Assembly (NCBI RefSeq): GCF_024586455.1 | Contig: NW_026089623.1 | Span: 13,042,784-13,106,783, forward strand | DNA length: 64,000 bases | Origin: Bactrocera neohumeralis | Lineage: Eukaryota > Arthropoda > Insecta > Diptera > Tephritidae | Direction: 5' to 3' | Shown here: one piece after another, positions 11,180 through 20,524 of the stretch | Position numbering within the stretch: the stretch's first letter is position 1 | Layout of the letters: each line of letters opens with the position of its first letter | Notes under the pieces: model-generated | The model's input: the letters and a program-made list of their open reading frames with translations, nothing else | Databases searched by the model: none | What the model was told of the DNA's origin: nothing | Translations under genes and position numbers: made by a program

Positions 11180-11373
11180 ACTGCAACGCATTGAAAACCA
11201 ATAAAATGTTTTGCTCTTTGTTAAACAGTTATTCTTGCAGAGTACAGCTGGAACAAAACAAAAATAACAGCAGATTAAAAAAGTGTGAGCTATTATGAGA
11301 CAGTGTTGGCACATTTTTAGCGAAAACTTTAACTTGATTTTTTTATTTTTGGCCTATGGGGGCGACCACAGTG

Positions 11374-12734
11374 AGACGATGGGACCAAAGATGCCTTCTA
11401 TGAGCGCTTGGAGCGCACCTATGAGAGCTGCCCCGCCACGATATAAAAATCGTGCTTGGCGACTTTAACGCTAGGGTGGACAAAGAAGGTATCTTTGGCA
11501 CTACGGTCGGTAAATTCAGCCTCCATAACGAAACATCCCCAAATGGGTTGAGGCTGATCGACTTCGCCAGGGCCCGAAATATGGTTATCTGTAATACTAG
11601 ATTCCAGCATAAGAAAATTCATAGAGCCACCTCGCTGTTACCGGATCGAGAAACCACCAACCAGATCGATCATGTTGTGATAGACGGAAGACACGTATCC
11701 AGTATTTTGGACGTGCGTGCGCTACGAGGTCCTAACATTGACTCGGACCATTATCTTGTTGCAACCAAGATTATTCGGCTAACAGAAGGTTTCAAGACCG
11801 AAGCATACTCTTGTAGGACGCCCAGAGGTGATCTAGCAACTGTTGGCCAGAGCATACTGAAATTACTTAGGCAACACTTCTTCAGCCTGCTGAATGGCAG
11901 TGAAAGTACAACGCCAGAAGAAGGCGAACCTGATTCCCCAATAGATTATGATGGAGAAGACGTTCCATTGCCGTATTGCGTATTGTGCGAAAGCTTAAAG
12001 CACACCGTCAACAAACTGATTGGGTCCTATCAGTGTGGCCTTATACCTGGCGAGTCAACAACTGCCCAGATATTCACCATGCTAAAAATTTTAGAAAAGA
12101 CTTGTGAAAGGAGAATCGACACACACCACCGCTTCATCGATTTCGAAGCTGCTTTCGACAGCACGAAAAGGAGCTGCCTTTATGCCGCGATGTCTGAATT
12201 TGGTATCCCCGCAAAACTAATACGGCTGTGTAAACTGACGTTGAACAACACGAAAAGCTCCGTCAGGATCGGGAAGGACCTCTCCGAGCCGTTCGGTACC
12301 AAACGAGGTTTCAGACAAGGCGACTCTCTATCGTGCGACTTCTTCACTCTGCTGCTGGAGAAAATAATTCGAGCTGCAGAACTTAATCGAGCAGGTAAAT
12401 TTTTTTATAAGAGTGAACAGAGTATCATCGACACCCGCGGCTTTCTCCTGACTGGACAAGGAAGCAGATAGGTATGGCAGTGAACGAGGAAAAGTCGAAA
12501 TATCTCCTGTCATCAAACAAACAGTCGTCGCACTCGTGACTTGGTTAGTGTTGACAGTCATAACTTAGATAATTTCGTCTATCTGGGAACCAGTGTGAAC
12601 ACCACCAACAATGTCAGCCAACGCAGGATAACTCTTGCCAACAGGTGCTACTTCAGACTGAGTAGGCCATTGAGAAGTAAAGTCCTCTCTCGACGAACAA
12701 AAACCAAACACTATAAGTCACTCATAATTCTCGT
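11374..12734 (+). pseudogene. RTE endonuclease C-terminus and reverse transcriptase, deleted
   Basis: The open frame 11452-12471 gives endonuclease motifs LGDFNARVD, NQIDHVVIDGRH and SDHYLVATKI (catalytic Asp/His contexts), then jumps in frame to RT motifs YQCGLIPGEST, FIDFEAAFDS and GFRQGDSLSCDFF. The linker between the two domains is lost, as is the YADD catalytic box that should follow the RQGDS segment (near 12400). After a frameshift the frame 12541-12734 continues with NFVYLGTSVN and RITLANRC. Without YADD it could not polymerise. Confidence 0.8.
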
Positions 12735-13320
12735 CAGAGATAAAGAGATGTTAAACTCCTCTCTCACTGGAAGTGAGAGAGCAATTGTTAAACGTCAAAA
12801 CCACCTAAACTTTGACAGTTGATCGAGTTCAGGAGGTTTTGACGTTTAGCAATTGGAAACGAGCGATGGCCAGATTGAAATCTTACCAAAAAAATATGTA
12901 AACGGAGGGATTTGTTGCATCGTTCAAGACCACTTTTAAAAATGAAAATTAAATAAATTTGTAAAATTTAAAGATATTTGATGAAACGTTTTGTAATTTG
13001 AAGCATCATAGTTTTATTTTCAATGAAAAATGATTAAAAACGTTTAATGATTGAGAGCTAACAAGCTTAAATCCAATTATTGGGCATTGAAAGGACAAAA
13101 GTCAGTTGTTATAATATTCTTTCAAAAGATTTAAATAGTTTCTCCATATAATAAATAACCGCTATATAGTAATTTTTATTCATACTAAATGTTGGGTGTT
13201 TGAATTTAAATGCCCAAAAATTGTAATTTTGTTCAATCTGGCCATAATGGAAAATGTTATAAAAACGCTAATTTTGAGGCGCTCTCACACTGGAATAAGT
13301 TTAACAACCCTTTATTCCTG
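12735..13320. mobile_element. hAT-type MITE with exact 8-bp duplication, copy 1
   Basis: It starts CAGAGATAAAGAGATG and ends, in reverse complement, CAGGAATAAAGGGTTG, both followed by TTAAAC. Flanks are ATTCTCGT on both sides (12727-12734 and 13321-13328), and removing the insert restores the RTE frame. An internal hairpin (TAAACGTCAAAACC with its complement) lies at about 12787-12850. No ORF of its own; 586 bases. A second copy lies at 54928. Confidence 0.85.
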
Positions 13321-13328
13321 ATTCTCGT

Positions 13329-13760
13329 CCTGCTATATTGTGAAGAGGCTTGGACGATGACAACAACTGATGAGTCGACGTTGCGAGTTTTCGACAGAAA
13401 ATTTCTGCGAAAGATTTGTTGTCCTTTGCGCGTTGGCCGCGGCGAATATCGCATTCGATGGAACGATGAGCTGTATGAGATATATGACGACATTGACATA
13501 TGTAGTTCAGCGAATTAAAAGACAGAGGCTACGCTGGCCAGCTCTGAAACTATTCGACGCAGTTCCCGCCGGGGGAAGTAGAGGAAGAGGAATACCTCCA
13601 CTCCGTTGGAAGGACCAGGCGGAGAAGGACTTGGTTTCGCTTGAAATATCCAATTGGCGCAACGTAGCGAAAAGAAGAAACGACTGGCGCACTGCTGTTA
13701 TCTCGGCTATAATTGCGTTAGCGTTGTCTACGCCAATAAAGAAGAAGAAGAATGGGGTGA
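13329..13760 (+). pseudogene. RTE RT C-terminal region and 3' end
   Basis: It continues the RTE protein after the MITE: EAWTMTTTDESTLRVFDRKF, KICCPLRVG, RIRWNDELYE, then after a frameshift QRIKRQRLRWP and PPLRWKDQAEKDL. The same words occur in copy 2 at 17976-18300. The element ends in a GAAGAAGAAG tail around 13740-13755. Confidence 0.8.
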
Positions 13761-13870
13761 ATGTAATTATTAGTTTGTTTTATTTCTGAGTGTTGTCAAA
13801 TTGATATTTGGATTGTAATTCTAAATTTCTAATGCAATCATTTTACCTCTTTGTTCTGGTTATGATAATA

Positions 13871-14092
13871 TTAGGAATCAATTTCTATAGATAAATTTAA
13901 TTGAACTAGGTTAATTCCTTTTATGGTTTCGTTGTTTACTTTATGCGTTCCGTCGTTTATAGTGTTACCATGACTTAAACCTATTACAGGATAGTTCTTT
14001 TCTTGGAATATGTTACAATGTGCTTCTTTGTTTAGTAATATGGGTACACTTGTATTACAATTGTCTTCCTTTTCCTGTTTACATACATACAT
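13871..14092 (-). pseudogene. Errantivirus env-like fragment
   Basis: A minus-strand frame of 73 codons with CNTSVPILLN, EAHCNIF, NETIKGINLVQLN and spaced cysteines, resembling the ectodomain of errantivirus envelope proteins. It precedes, in element order, the pieces at 7161-5161 and follows the integrase at 15235-14412. The assignment rests on position and a weak pattern. Confidence 0.4.
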
Positions 14093-14411
14093 ATCTATTT
14101 GCTTAAATTGTTTTTACAGTTTCGTACAAGAGTGTAATTACTGTTACTTATAGTGACTAAGTTGTCTAATTGTAATTTACCTTGTTTACACATTAAAGGT
14201 GTTAGTTTGAAAGTTTGGCATAATTTGTCTGTGATTGGATATTTATATTATCTTGCATTCTTAGTATGTGAATTCTTGCATATTCTAAAACATTAATAAC
14301 TGGAACGTTTTGTTTTTCGGTTTTCATTATCCTTTCAATTTCTTCTATATTGATTGCTGCAGAATCGAAATCTCCATTCTTTGCAAAATTAAAAATAAAT
14401 CTAATAATTCG

Positions 14412-15235
14412 CTATGGATTTCTAGGAGGAGTGTTTGATATTTTATTCTTTGAGCGTTTGATGTCGAATGGCTGGGGGTAGTCATGGGGTGTTGTATATG
14501 TATGTAGTTTTTCGTATAAAGCTCGTAACGCGATACTTTTAAATATAGAATCATTATCAGTCTTGAGTTGTGAGCAGAATGGGTACATTTGAGTGATAAC
14601 TTCTTCTACAATCTTATGGAATTCTCTTTTGTTTTCTAGTTTCCTAATATATGCATATTTTGAATATTTTTCAGTGCTTGTTAAGTAAGTGGTATTATTA
14701 ATGTGAAATACAAGTATCTTCATTTGTATGGATGTACCTATGCCTATTGATATTGGTGTTTTTCCATATGCTTGTTTTGTTGGGTCACGTTCATATTAAT
14801 TTTCTTTGCATATCACACATATTTTTGCTAATTTCTTTGTATCTTCTCTCAGAGTTGGCCAATTGCATGTTCCTAATATTTCTTTGGTATTGTTTTCTGC
14901 GCTCTATATGTTCTTTCGTGAGTGTGTTTCATTATTTCATCTCGTTCTTTCTCTACTATGATGTCTTTCAGTAAATGTTGGCAAAATACCTTTTTCGCTG
15001 AGTCAAATGTAGTATTTATAATTTCGTGTATTTCGTACTAATTCTAGTTGCGTGTGGACAGCTGTTGTGATATTTGGATTTATTATTTGTTTCAATGTTC
15101 CAATTAAATCAATTTTTGTTGTGAAATGACGATGAATGTATTAACTGTGGTTCGCTTGATTTTTTTATAATTATTTGATTTTTGAATTCATATATGAGCC
15201 GCTCAATAAACACATCAATTAACTCCACTTTTTGA
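14412..15235 (-). pseudogene. Errantivirus integrase fragment with preceding spacer
   Basis: Minus order: spacer upstream of integrase (about 15235-15020), zinc-binding region (HERTYRAQ near 14930; NWPTLRED and ICKEN near 14850-14800), then the core: HINNTTYLTSTEKYSKYAY and LKTDNDSIFKS, which hold the first two acidic residues of the DDE triad. The third acidic residue and C-terminus are not readable. Integrase joins element DNA to the chromosome; this copy is dead. Confidence 0.65.
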
Positions 15236-15933
15236 AAAATCTTAAGTTTAAGTGTCAAAGTATAGTCATAACTTTTTATATTTATAATAACTTTCCTGAA
15301 TAATAAATATTAGCACCGTTAAATGGCAATTATTTTTGGCAACTGAATAATAAGTAATTAATTTCAGAAGCCATTTCGATTAACTCCATACTCTAAGATA
15401 AATCGTTTCAGTAACGTCGTATCTATGCTGGCCGTGCATCGACGCTTATTTGTTTTTAAACGGCCGAAGATGTTCTCTTCCCCTCAATAATATTCGTAAC
15501 AAAATCGCATCGGTAAACAGATAAAGAGAAGCACAATTAGTATATGTAGCAGTGAACTCGCACGCAGTATGTTACTGTGTACTTCTAATAGTAGATAGTA
15601 GAATTCTTAAACTAACTCAAAAGCGGAGACAAATGCTATTTTTTATAAATATATAAATTATTTTTTACAGTTTGATTTCAGTTTTGATATTTTATATTTT
15701 GGAAAACTGTAACTGAAAACTTAGATGTGTACAAAATTATATGTATATGCGTATTTAGCAATGGCAACATTGTTCAAATGAAATCAAAAAATAATGGCTG
15801 ATTTCTACGAGCTTAAATTTTGACATATTTTTTTTATAACTAAGGAAGGGAGGAGCGGAATTCTCTATTAGCCTTTTCAACATTACTCCCAAACTTTTTT
15901 TAAGCAAATAAATATTATACCGTTACAATCAAA
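15236..15933. other. Non-coding left part of the unnamed element with the 15934 gene
   Basis: The errantivirus frame stops near 15235 and the sequence becomes AT-rich with no ORF until 15934. It probably holds the left end and promoter of the inserted element. I could not identify terminal repeats. Confidence 0.35.
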
Positions 15934-16286
15934 ATGAGTGAGACTAATAACGTGAGTGAGGAAAGCAGTGATGTTTCTTCAATACGATTTATCACCAGAA
16001 ATTCTGGGTTAAGAAGACGTTTATCGTGTTCCTCGGATTCATCGGATTGCAATAGTACAAACCCAACAAACACATTATTGGGAGAAAAAGAAGTCGTAAT
16101 CCTGTTAAATGGATACGAAATTTACAAAAGCATAACAGGATAAAACGTTTGGCATACAGGAATAGGGGAGGAAAACTAATACCTGCAAAGGAGGCTGGCA
16201 TGAAAGAATTTTATAGATTACATAGTCAACTTGACCAAAATATTTTCTTAAGAGGTTGTATCAAAGTTAACGAAATAACAAGAAAA

Positions 16287-16974
16287 AACGTTAACTTCGG
16301 CTGCACCGAAGCTCATATACCCTTCACAGGTGCATTTCTTTTAGTAACTATGTGTTCAGTTTGTATGGAATCTATATGCTATAGTAATCCAATCTGAACA
16401 ATTTTTATCGGAGATTACATTGTTGCCTTAGAAAATAATCTATACCAAATTTGGTGAAGATACATTGTCAAATGTGAAAGTTTTCTATACAAAAACTTGA
16501 TTCCGATCGTTCAGTTTGTATGGTAGCTATACGCTATAGTTAACCGATCTGACCAATTTCTGCGGAGATTACATCGTTGCCTTAGAAAATAATATATACC
16601 AAATTTGGTGAAGATACATTGTCAAATGTGAAAGTTTTCTATACAAAAACTTGATTCCGATCGTTCAGTTTGTATGGTAGCTATACGCTATAGTTAACCG
16701 ATCTGACCAATTTCTGCGGAGATTACATCGTTGCCTTAGAAAATAATATATTCCAAATTTGGTGAAGATACATTGTCAAATGTGAAAGTTTTCCATACAA
16801 GAACTTGATTCCGATCGTTCAGTTTATATGGCAGCCAGACAGACGGACATGGTTAAATTGACTCAGCTCAACATACTGATCAATTATTTATATACTTTAT
16901 AGGGTCTCCGACGCTTCTTTCTTGGTGTTACAAACATCGTGACAAACTTAATATACCCTGTTCAGGGTATAAAA
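16287..16974 (-). mobile_element. HINE-C interspersed repeat, copy 1
   Basis: One end has a hairpin (AACTTCGGCTGCACCGAAG, from 16291), the other ends ATATACCCTGTTCAGGGTAT plus AAAA. Near 16845-16890 it carries CAGACAGACGGACATGG and the inverted TGATCA core, the same core seen in HINE-A and HINE-B but more diverged and without a long (GTCY)n run. No target duplication is seen at the junction with the surrounding coding relic, as expected for a rolling-circle type element. Confidence 0.65.
16411..16835 (-). repeat. 154-bp tandem repeat, about 2.8 copies, inside HINE-C
   Basis: The unit starting GAGATTACAT(T/C)GTTGCC recurs at 16411, 16565 and 16719, an exact 154-base period; the third unit is partial. 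Copies differ by a handful of bases. It is an expansion inside the repeat; the other HINE-C copy (33655) lacks it. Confidence 0.85.
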
Positions 16975-17317
16975 AGAAGGCGCCCTACAAATGAAACTAA
17001 AGAACGAAGATCTCATTCGTTTACATATTACTTTCCAAAAGAGCGACTTGATATTACCGTTTGTAAGAAATATTTTAGAGACACTTATCAGGTGAGTGAC
17101 GGGAGGATATACGATTGTTGTTCTAAAGAACAAGTTATATCTTTGGTTGATAAACGCAAAGGTCGCATTGCAAGCAATAAAATAGACGATAAAAATGTTA
17201 TAAAGCATATAAATTCATTTCCAGCCTACAGTAGTCACTACACCAGAGCTCATAATCAAAGGCGACAATATTTAAATCCTGACTTAACTATCAAGAAGAT
17301 GTATGAAAGTGAAAGAA

Positions 17318-17437
17318 AACAAGTAAGGAAGGGCTAAGTTCGGGTGTCACCGAACATTTTATACTCTCGCATGATAAAGTGATAATCGAGATTTCATTAT
17401 ACGTCATTTACATATTTTTCAAGTACCGTAATACTTT
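17318..17437 (-). mobile_element. HINE-A repeat fragment (3' end only)
   Basis: It begins AACAAGTAAGGAAGGGC, the reverse complement of the HINE-A 3' end, includes the hairpin and TTTTATACTCTCGCAT, and stops after about 120 bases at a T-run. It truncates the coding relic upstream. Confidence 0.75.
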
Positions 17438-17439
17438 TT

Positions 17440-17831
17440 TTTGGAGTCTACTGTAATCCTACCGTTTTTAGTAATGTGCCCTAGGTATTCTGTTAGTCTC
17501 TGAAAAAAATGTGACTTTTCGTCTAGGATTTTCAAATTGGCTTCAAGTAAAGTTTGTATGATATTGGTAATGGTCTTTCATATGCTGTTCAGGTGTAGCT
17601 GAATATATTAGGGCATCATCAATATATATGTACATACGCACATTTACCAATGTAAGGCCTAAGTATGTCATCAACACACCTCCGGAAGATTGAGGAGACG
17701 TTCTTTAGTCGGATTGGTACACGAAGGAATTCGTATTTCGCACTATTTATTGAGAAGGCTGTTTTTTCCCTGCCATGTTCCTTAATCAGGATTTGGTGAA
17801 ATTCTGATCTTAAGTAGAGAGTGGTGAAATA
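17440..17831 (-). pseudogene. Errantivirus reverse transcriptase fragment
   Basis: The minus frame 17861-17619 gives FHQILIKEHGREKTAFSIN, KYEFLRVPIRLKN and VDDILRPYIGK, the RT palm segments before the catalytic box. The expected Y-x-DD box falls at the frameshifted end near 17620-17630 and is not intact. Further residues toward 17440 match the connection before RNase H. RTE copy 2 inserted immediately upstream, at 17832. Confidence 0.7.
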
Positions 17832-19293
17832 ATTCTTCTTCTTTTTAATTGGCGTAGACATCGCTTACGCGATTTTAGCCGAGTTAACAATAGCGCGCCA
17901 GTCGTTTCTTCTTTTCGCTACGTGGCGCCAATTGGATATTCCAAGCGTAGCCAGGACCTTCTCCACCTGGTCCTTCTAACGGAGTGGAGGTCTTCCTCTT
18001 CCTCTGCTTCCCGCGGCGGGTACAGCGTCGAATACTTTCAGAGCTGGAGTGTTTCCGTCCATTCGGACAACGTGACCTAGCCAGCGTAGCCGCTGTCTTT
18101 TAATTCGCTGAACTATGTCAATGTCGTCATATACCTCGTACAGCTCATCGTTCCACCGAATGCGATATTCGGCGTGGCCAACGCGCAAAGGACAACAAAT
18201 CTTTCGCAGAAATTTTCTCTCGAAAAGTCGCAACGACGACTCATTAGTTGTTGACATCGTCCAAGACTCTGCACCATATAGCAGGACTGGAATTATGAGT
18301 GACTTATAGAGTTTGGTTTTTGTTTGTCGAGAGAGGACTTTGCTTCTCAATTGCCTACTCAGTCCGAAGTAGCACCTGTTGGCAAGAGTTATCCTGCGTT
18401 GGATTTCTAGACTGACATTGTTGGTGTTGTTTACGCTGGTTCCAAGATAGACGAAATTATCTACGACTTCAAAGTTATGACTGTCAACAGTGACGTGAGT
18501 GCCAAGTCGCGAGTGCGACGACTGTTTGTTTGATGACAGGAGATATTTCGACTTTTCCTCGTTCACTGCCATACCTATCTGCTTCCTTGTCCAGTCTGGA
18601 GAAAGCAGAACTAACGGCGCGGGTGTTAAGGCCGATGATATCAATATCATACACTCTTATAAAAGATGGTACCTTCTCTATTAAATTCTGCAGCTCGAAC
18701 TATTTTCTCCAGAAGCAGGTTGTAAAAGTCACATGATAGGGAATCGCCTTGTCTGAAACCTCGTTTGGTATCAAACGGCTCGGAGAGGTCCTTCCCGATC
18801 CTGACGGAGCTTTTGGTGTTACTCAACGACAGTTTACACAGCCAAATTCAGACATCGCGACATAAAGGCAGCTCCTTTTCGTGCTGTCGAAAGCAGCTTT
18901 GAAATCGACGAAGAGGTGGTGTGTGTCGATTCTTCTTTCACGGGTCTTTTCCAAGATTTGGCACATGGTGAATATCTGGTCGGTTGTTGATTTTCCAGGT
19001 CTGAAGCCACACTGATAAGGTCCAATCAGTTTGTTGACGGTGGGCTTTAATCTTTCACACAATACGCTCGATACAACCTTATACTCGATGTTGAGGAGGC
19101 TAATCCCACGGTAGTTGGCGCAGATTGTGGGGTCACCTTTCTTATGGATTGGGCATAGAACACTTAAATTCCAATCGTTGGGCATGCTTTCGTCCGACCT
19201 TATTTTACAAAGAAGCTGATGCATGTTCCTTATCAGTTCTTCGCCGCCGTGTTTGAATAGCTCGGCCGGCAATCCGTCGGGCCCTGCCGCTTT
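17832..19293 (-). mobile_element. RTE-clade retrotransposon, copy 2, running into the assembly gap
   Basis: The 3' tail (ATTCTTCTTCTTTTTAATTGG on the plus strand, from 17832) corresponds to the GAAGAAG tail of copy 1. The minus-strand coding text then runs rightwards to the N-gap, so the 5' part (endonuclease) is not visible. Copies 1 and 2 are clearly the same family, and copy 2 is the better-preserved in RT. Confidence 0.8.
17976..19293 (-). pseudogene. RTE reverse transcriptase, copy 2
   Basis: From the gap leftwards: AAGPDGLPAELFKHGG, WNLSVLCPIHKKGD, NYRGISLLN, YQCGFRPGKSTTDQIF, VDFKAAFDSTKRSC (RT blocks 1-4). A break around 18840-18660 follows, then from 18650 GMAVNEEKSKYLLSSNK, FVYLGTSVN, ITLANRCYFGLSRQLRSK, LLYGAESWTM and RWLGHVVRMD. 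The YADD box expected near 18690-18660 has been removed by a small deletion; the text goes from FYKSV directly to DIDIIGLN. Inactive. Confidence 0.8.
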
Positions 19294-19393
19294 NNNNNNN
19301 NNNNNNNNNNNNNNNNNNNNNNNNNNNNNNNNNNNNNNNNNNNNNNNNNNNNNNNNNNNNNNNNNNNNNNNNNNNNNNNNNNNNNNNNNNNNN
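19294..19393. other. Assembly gap (100 N)
   Basis: Exactly 100 unknown bases, a conventional placeholder, so the true distance is unknown. Left of it is minus-strand RTE, right of it plus-strand errantivirus sequence; the two sides need not be adjacent in the genome. Confidence 0.99.
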
Positions 19394-19399
19394 TAATGG

Positions 19400-19674
19400 G
19401 TATGATACAAAATATCTATCCTATTCACTTTAGTAACATTAAAAACCGACATACCCAAAAATTAGTTGAAGATATTAGTAACAAACAAGAACAGGAGAAT
19501 GTCATACTAAAAGAACATCTAAGAGCACATAGGGATGCGACACAAAATAAAGGACAAAGGAAAGGTTCCACTTAACATTAATCGAAATAATGCATAAAAG
19601 AAAACACAGAAATTTTGAAGAACTTTTAGGAAGAGCAGTATGTGAATATAGTCATTCAGTTCATTCCACACCAC
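19400..19674 (+). pseudogene. Errantivirus integrase, zinc-binding and mid part
   Basis: The plus frame from about 19410 reads HTQKLVEDISNKQEQENVIL and LKEHLRAHRDATQN, the H-x-H half of the integrase zinc finger region. After a deletion (the core acidic residues are absent) the frame near 19640-19674 gives EYSHSVHSTP, the segment after the catalytic core. It is interrupted by a piggyBac-type MITE at 19679. Confidence 0.6.
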
Positions 19675-19678
19675 TTAA

Positions 19679-20206
19679 CCCTCTCATGCCCGAATTAAAA
19701 TGGGTGGAGCTAAAACATTTTTTAGGACAGATATATGTTAGTATTAACTCAAGTATGAAATGATAAAAATGTAAAAGTCCTTAGTGTCCTGGTTCGTTAG
19801 TTACAGGATGTTGCCTATAGACAACAGCACTTTTACAAAATTATTTTAAGCAAACTAACCACTTTTACAATGATTTATTTTTATTATTAATAACTTTATT
19901 ACCTTTATTTATTTATGTTGTTTCCTTGGTTTTGCAATAAAATAGCTATTTTAATCTTTTTAAACATTTTTTGCGTAAACGCCTTTTTTCGTGATTTTGA
20001 CAATTCGCGATCTTGACAATTTCACTCTACAAAAAACGCCTACTGAATGAACCATTGCAAAACTTACGATAGAACAATTCACTGTAAGCTTTCACAATAC
20101 ACCAGACTACATAATGCAAAAAACCGCGCGTCAAAAAAGGTTATATAACGGGACTTAGAAGCATATATGTAAATGTTGCTTATAGGCAACATCGGGCATG
20201 AAAGGG
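19679..20206. mobile_element. piggyBac-type MITE with TTAA target duplication
   Basis: The left end CCCTCTCATGCCCGA and the right end, reverse-complemented, CCCTTTCATGCCCGA (14 of 15) are flanked on both sides by TTAA (19675-19678, 20207-20210). TTAA targets and CCC ends are the piggyBac signature. Subterminal sequence includes GTTGCCTATAGACAAC near 19810 and TATAGGCAAC near 20181. No ORF; 528 bases. The disrupted integrase reading frame resumes after the right TTAA. Confidence 0.85.
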
Positions 20207-20210
20207 TTAA

Positions 20211-20518
20211 AAGACCGGTAGATCAATTTTTTTATTTTTTCATTGAAATGTACATTTACGCCTGACTACGTAGGAAGAACTAGACAAATCAACTTAGAAA
20301 AATTAGCTCAGAAACAGAAAAAGGATACCGAATATCAAAATAAAAATAAGAAGGAAATAAAAGCATATCTACCAGGACAAATAATATTTGTTAAGAAAAA
20401 TAGGATATTAGGAACTAAGCTAAGTAAACCCTACAGTAAGGAAATAGTTAAGGAAGACAGAAATAGTACCGCGTTAACTGAAAGAGGACAAATTCACAAA
20501 GGTAAGGTACGTAACTAA
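20211..20518 (+). pseudogene. Errantivirus integrase C-terminal domain
   Basis: It resumes integrase after the MITE, then gives NLEKLAQKQKKDTEYQN, YLPGQIIFVKK, NRILGTKLSKPY and a stop at 20518. The LPGQ-x-I-x-V-K and LGTKL segments form the SH3-like C-terminal domain that contacts DNA in gypsy integrases. The frame is open for about 91 codons. Confidence 0.7.
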
Positions 20519-20524
20519 ATAAAT

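Larger units (their letters stand above)
7846..11373. mobile_element. Inverted-repeat DNA element inside RTE copy 1
   Basis: The left end reads CACAGTGGTCGGGC and the right end, reverse-complemented, CACTGTGGTCGCCC; both continue to GGCCAAAAATA. Flanks are GAATGATG (7838-7845) and AGACGATG (11374-11381), a plausible decayed 8-bp duplication (5 of 8 identical), and the RTE endonuclease frame resumes on the right. It contains a coding relic on the minus strand (8120-8905) and a nested hAT (9517-11179). 8-bp duplications and CA-start ends suggest a hAT- or P-like transposon; superfamily not settled. Confidence 0.6.
7255..13760 (+). mobile_element. RTE-clade non-LTR retrotransposon, copy 1, interrupted twice
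   Basis: The leader (7255-7640) is followed by endonuclease N-terminus (to 7845), then, after an inserted element (7846-11373), by the rest of the endonuclease and RT (11374-12734), and, after a MITE (12735-13320), by the RT C-terminal region. The copy ends near 13755 in a GAAGAAGAAG tail typical of RTE 3' ends. Matching segments exist in the minus-strand copy 2 (17832-19293). Internal deletion and frameshifts make it inactive. Confidence 0.8.
15934..17317 (+). pseudogene. Multi-copy insect protein relic (RNPVKW ... SFPAYSSHYTR type)
   Basis: It starts at ATG 15934 with an acidic serine-rich N-terminus. After a frameshift near 16090 another frame gives RNPVKWIRNLQKHN and GGKLIPAKEAG; the protein is then cut by a HINE-C repeat (16287-16974) and resumes with RRRPTNETKERRS, VCKKYFRDTYQVSD, SLVDKRKGR and SFPAYSSHYTRAHNQRRQYL. 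This series is familiar from a large, uncharacterised, transposon-like family of insects and other animals; I cannot name its superfamily. The C-terminal half is missing, replaced by a HINE-A fragment at 17318. Confidence 0.55.
4740..17831 (-). mobile_element. Errantivirus-type Ty3/gypsy element, decayed and split by insertions
   Basis: Pieces in minus-strand order: RT (17831-17440), pre-integrase and integrase (15235-14412), env-like start (14092-13871), env-like later part (7161-6353, then 5268-5161). The order RT-IN-env matches an insect errantivirus. Insertions separating the pieces: the element with the 15934-17317 relic, RTE copy 1 (7255-13760) and a HINE-A repeat (5269-6352). LTRs were not recognised. 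That all pieces derive from one copy is inferred from orientation and order. Confidence 0.55.
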
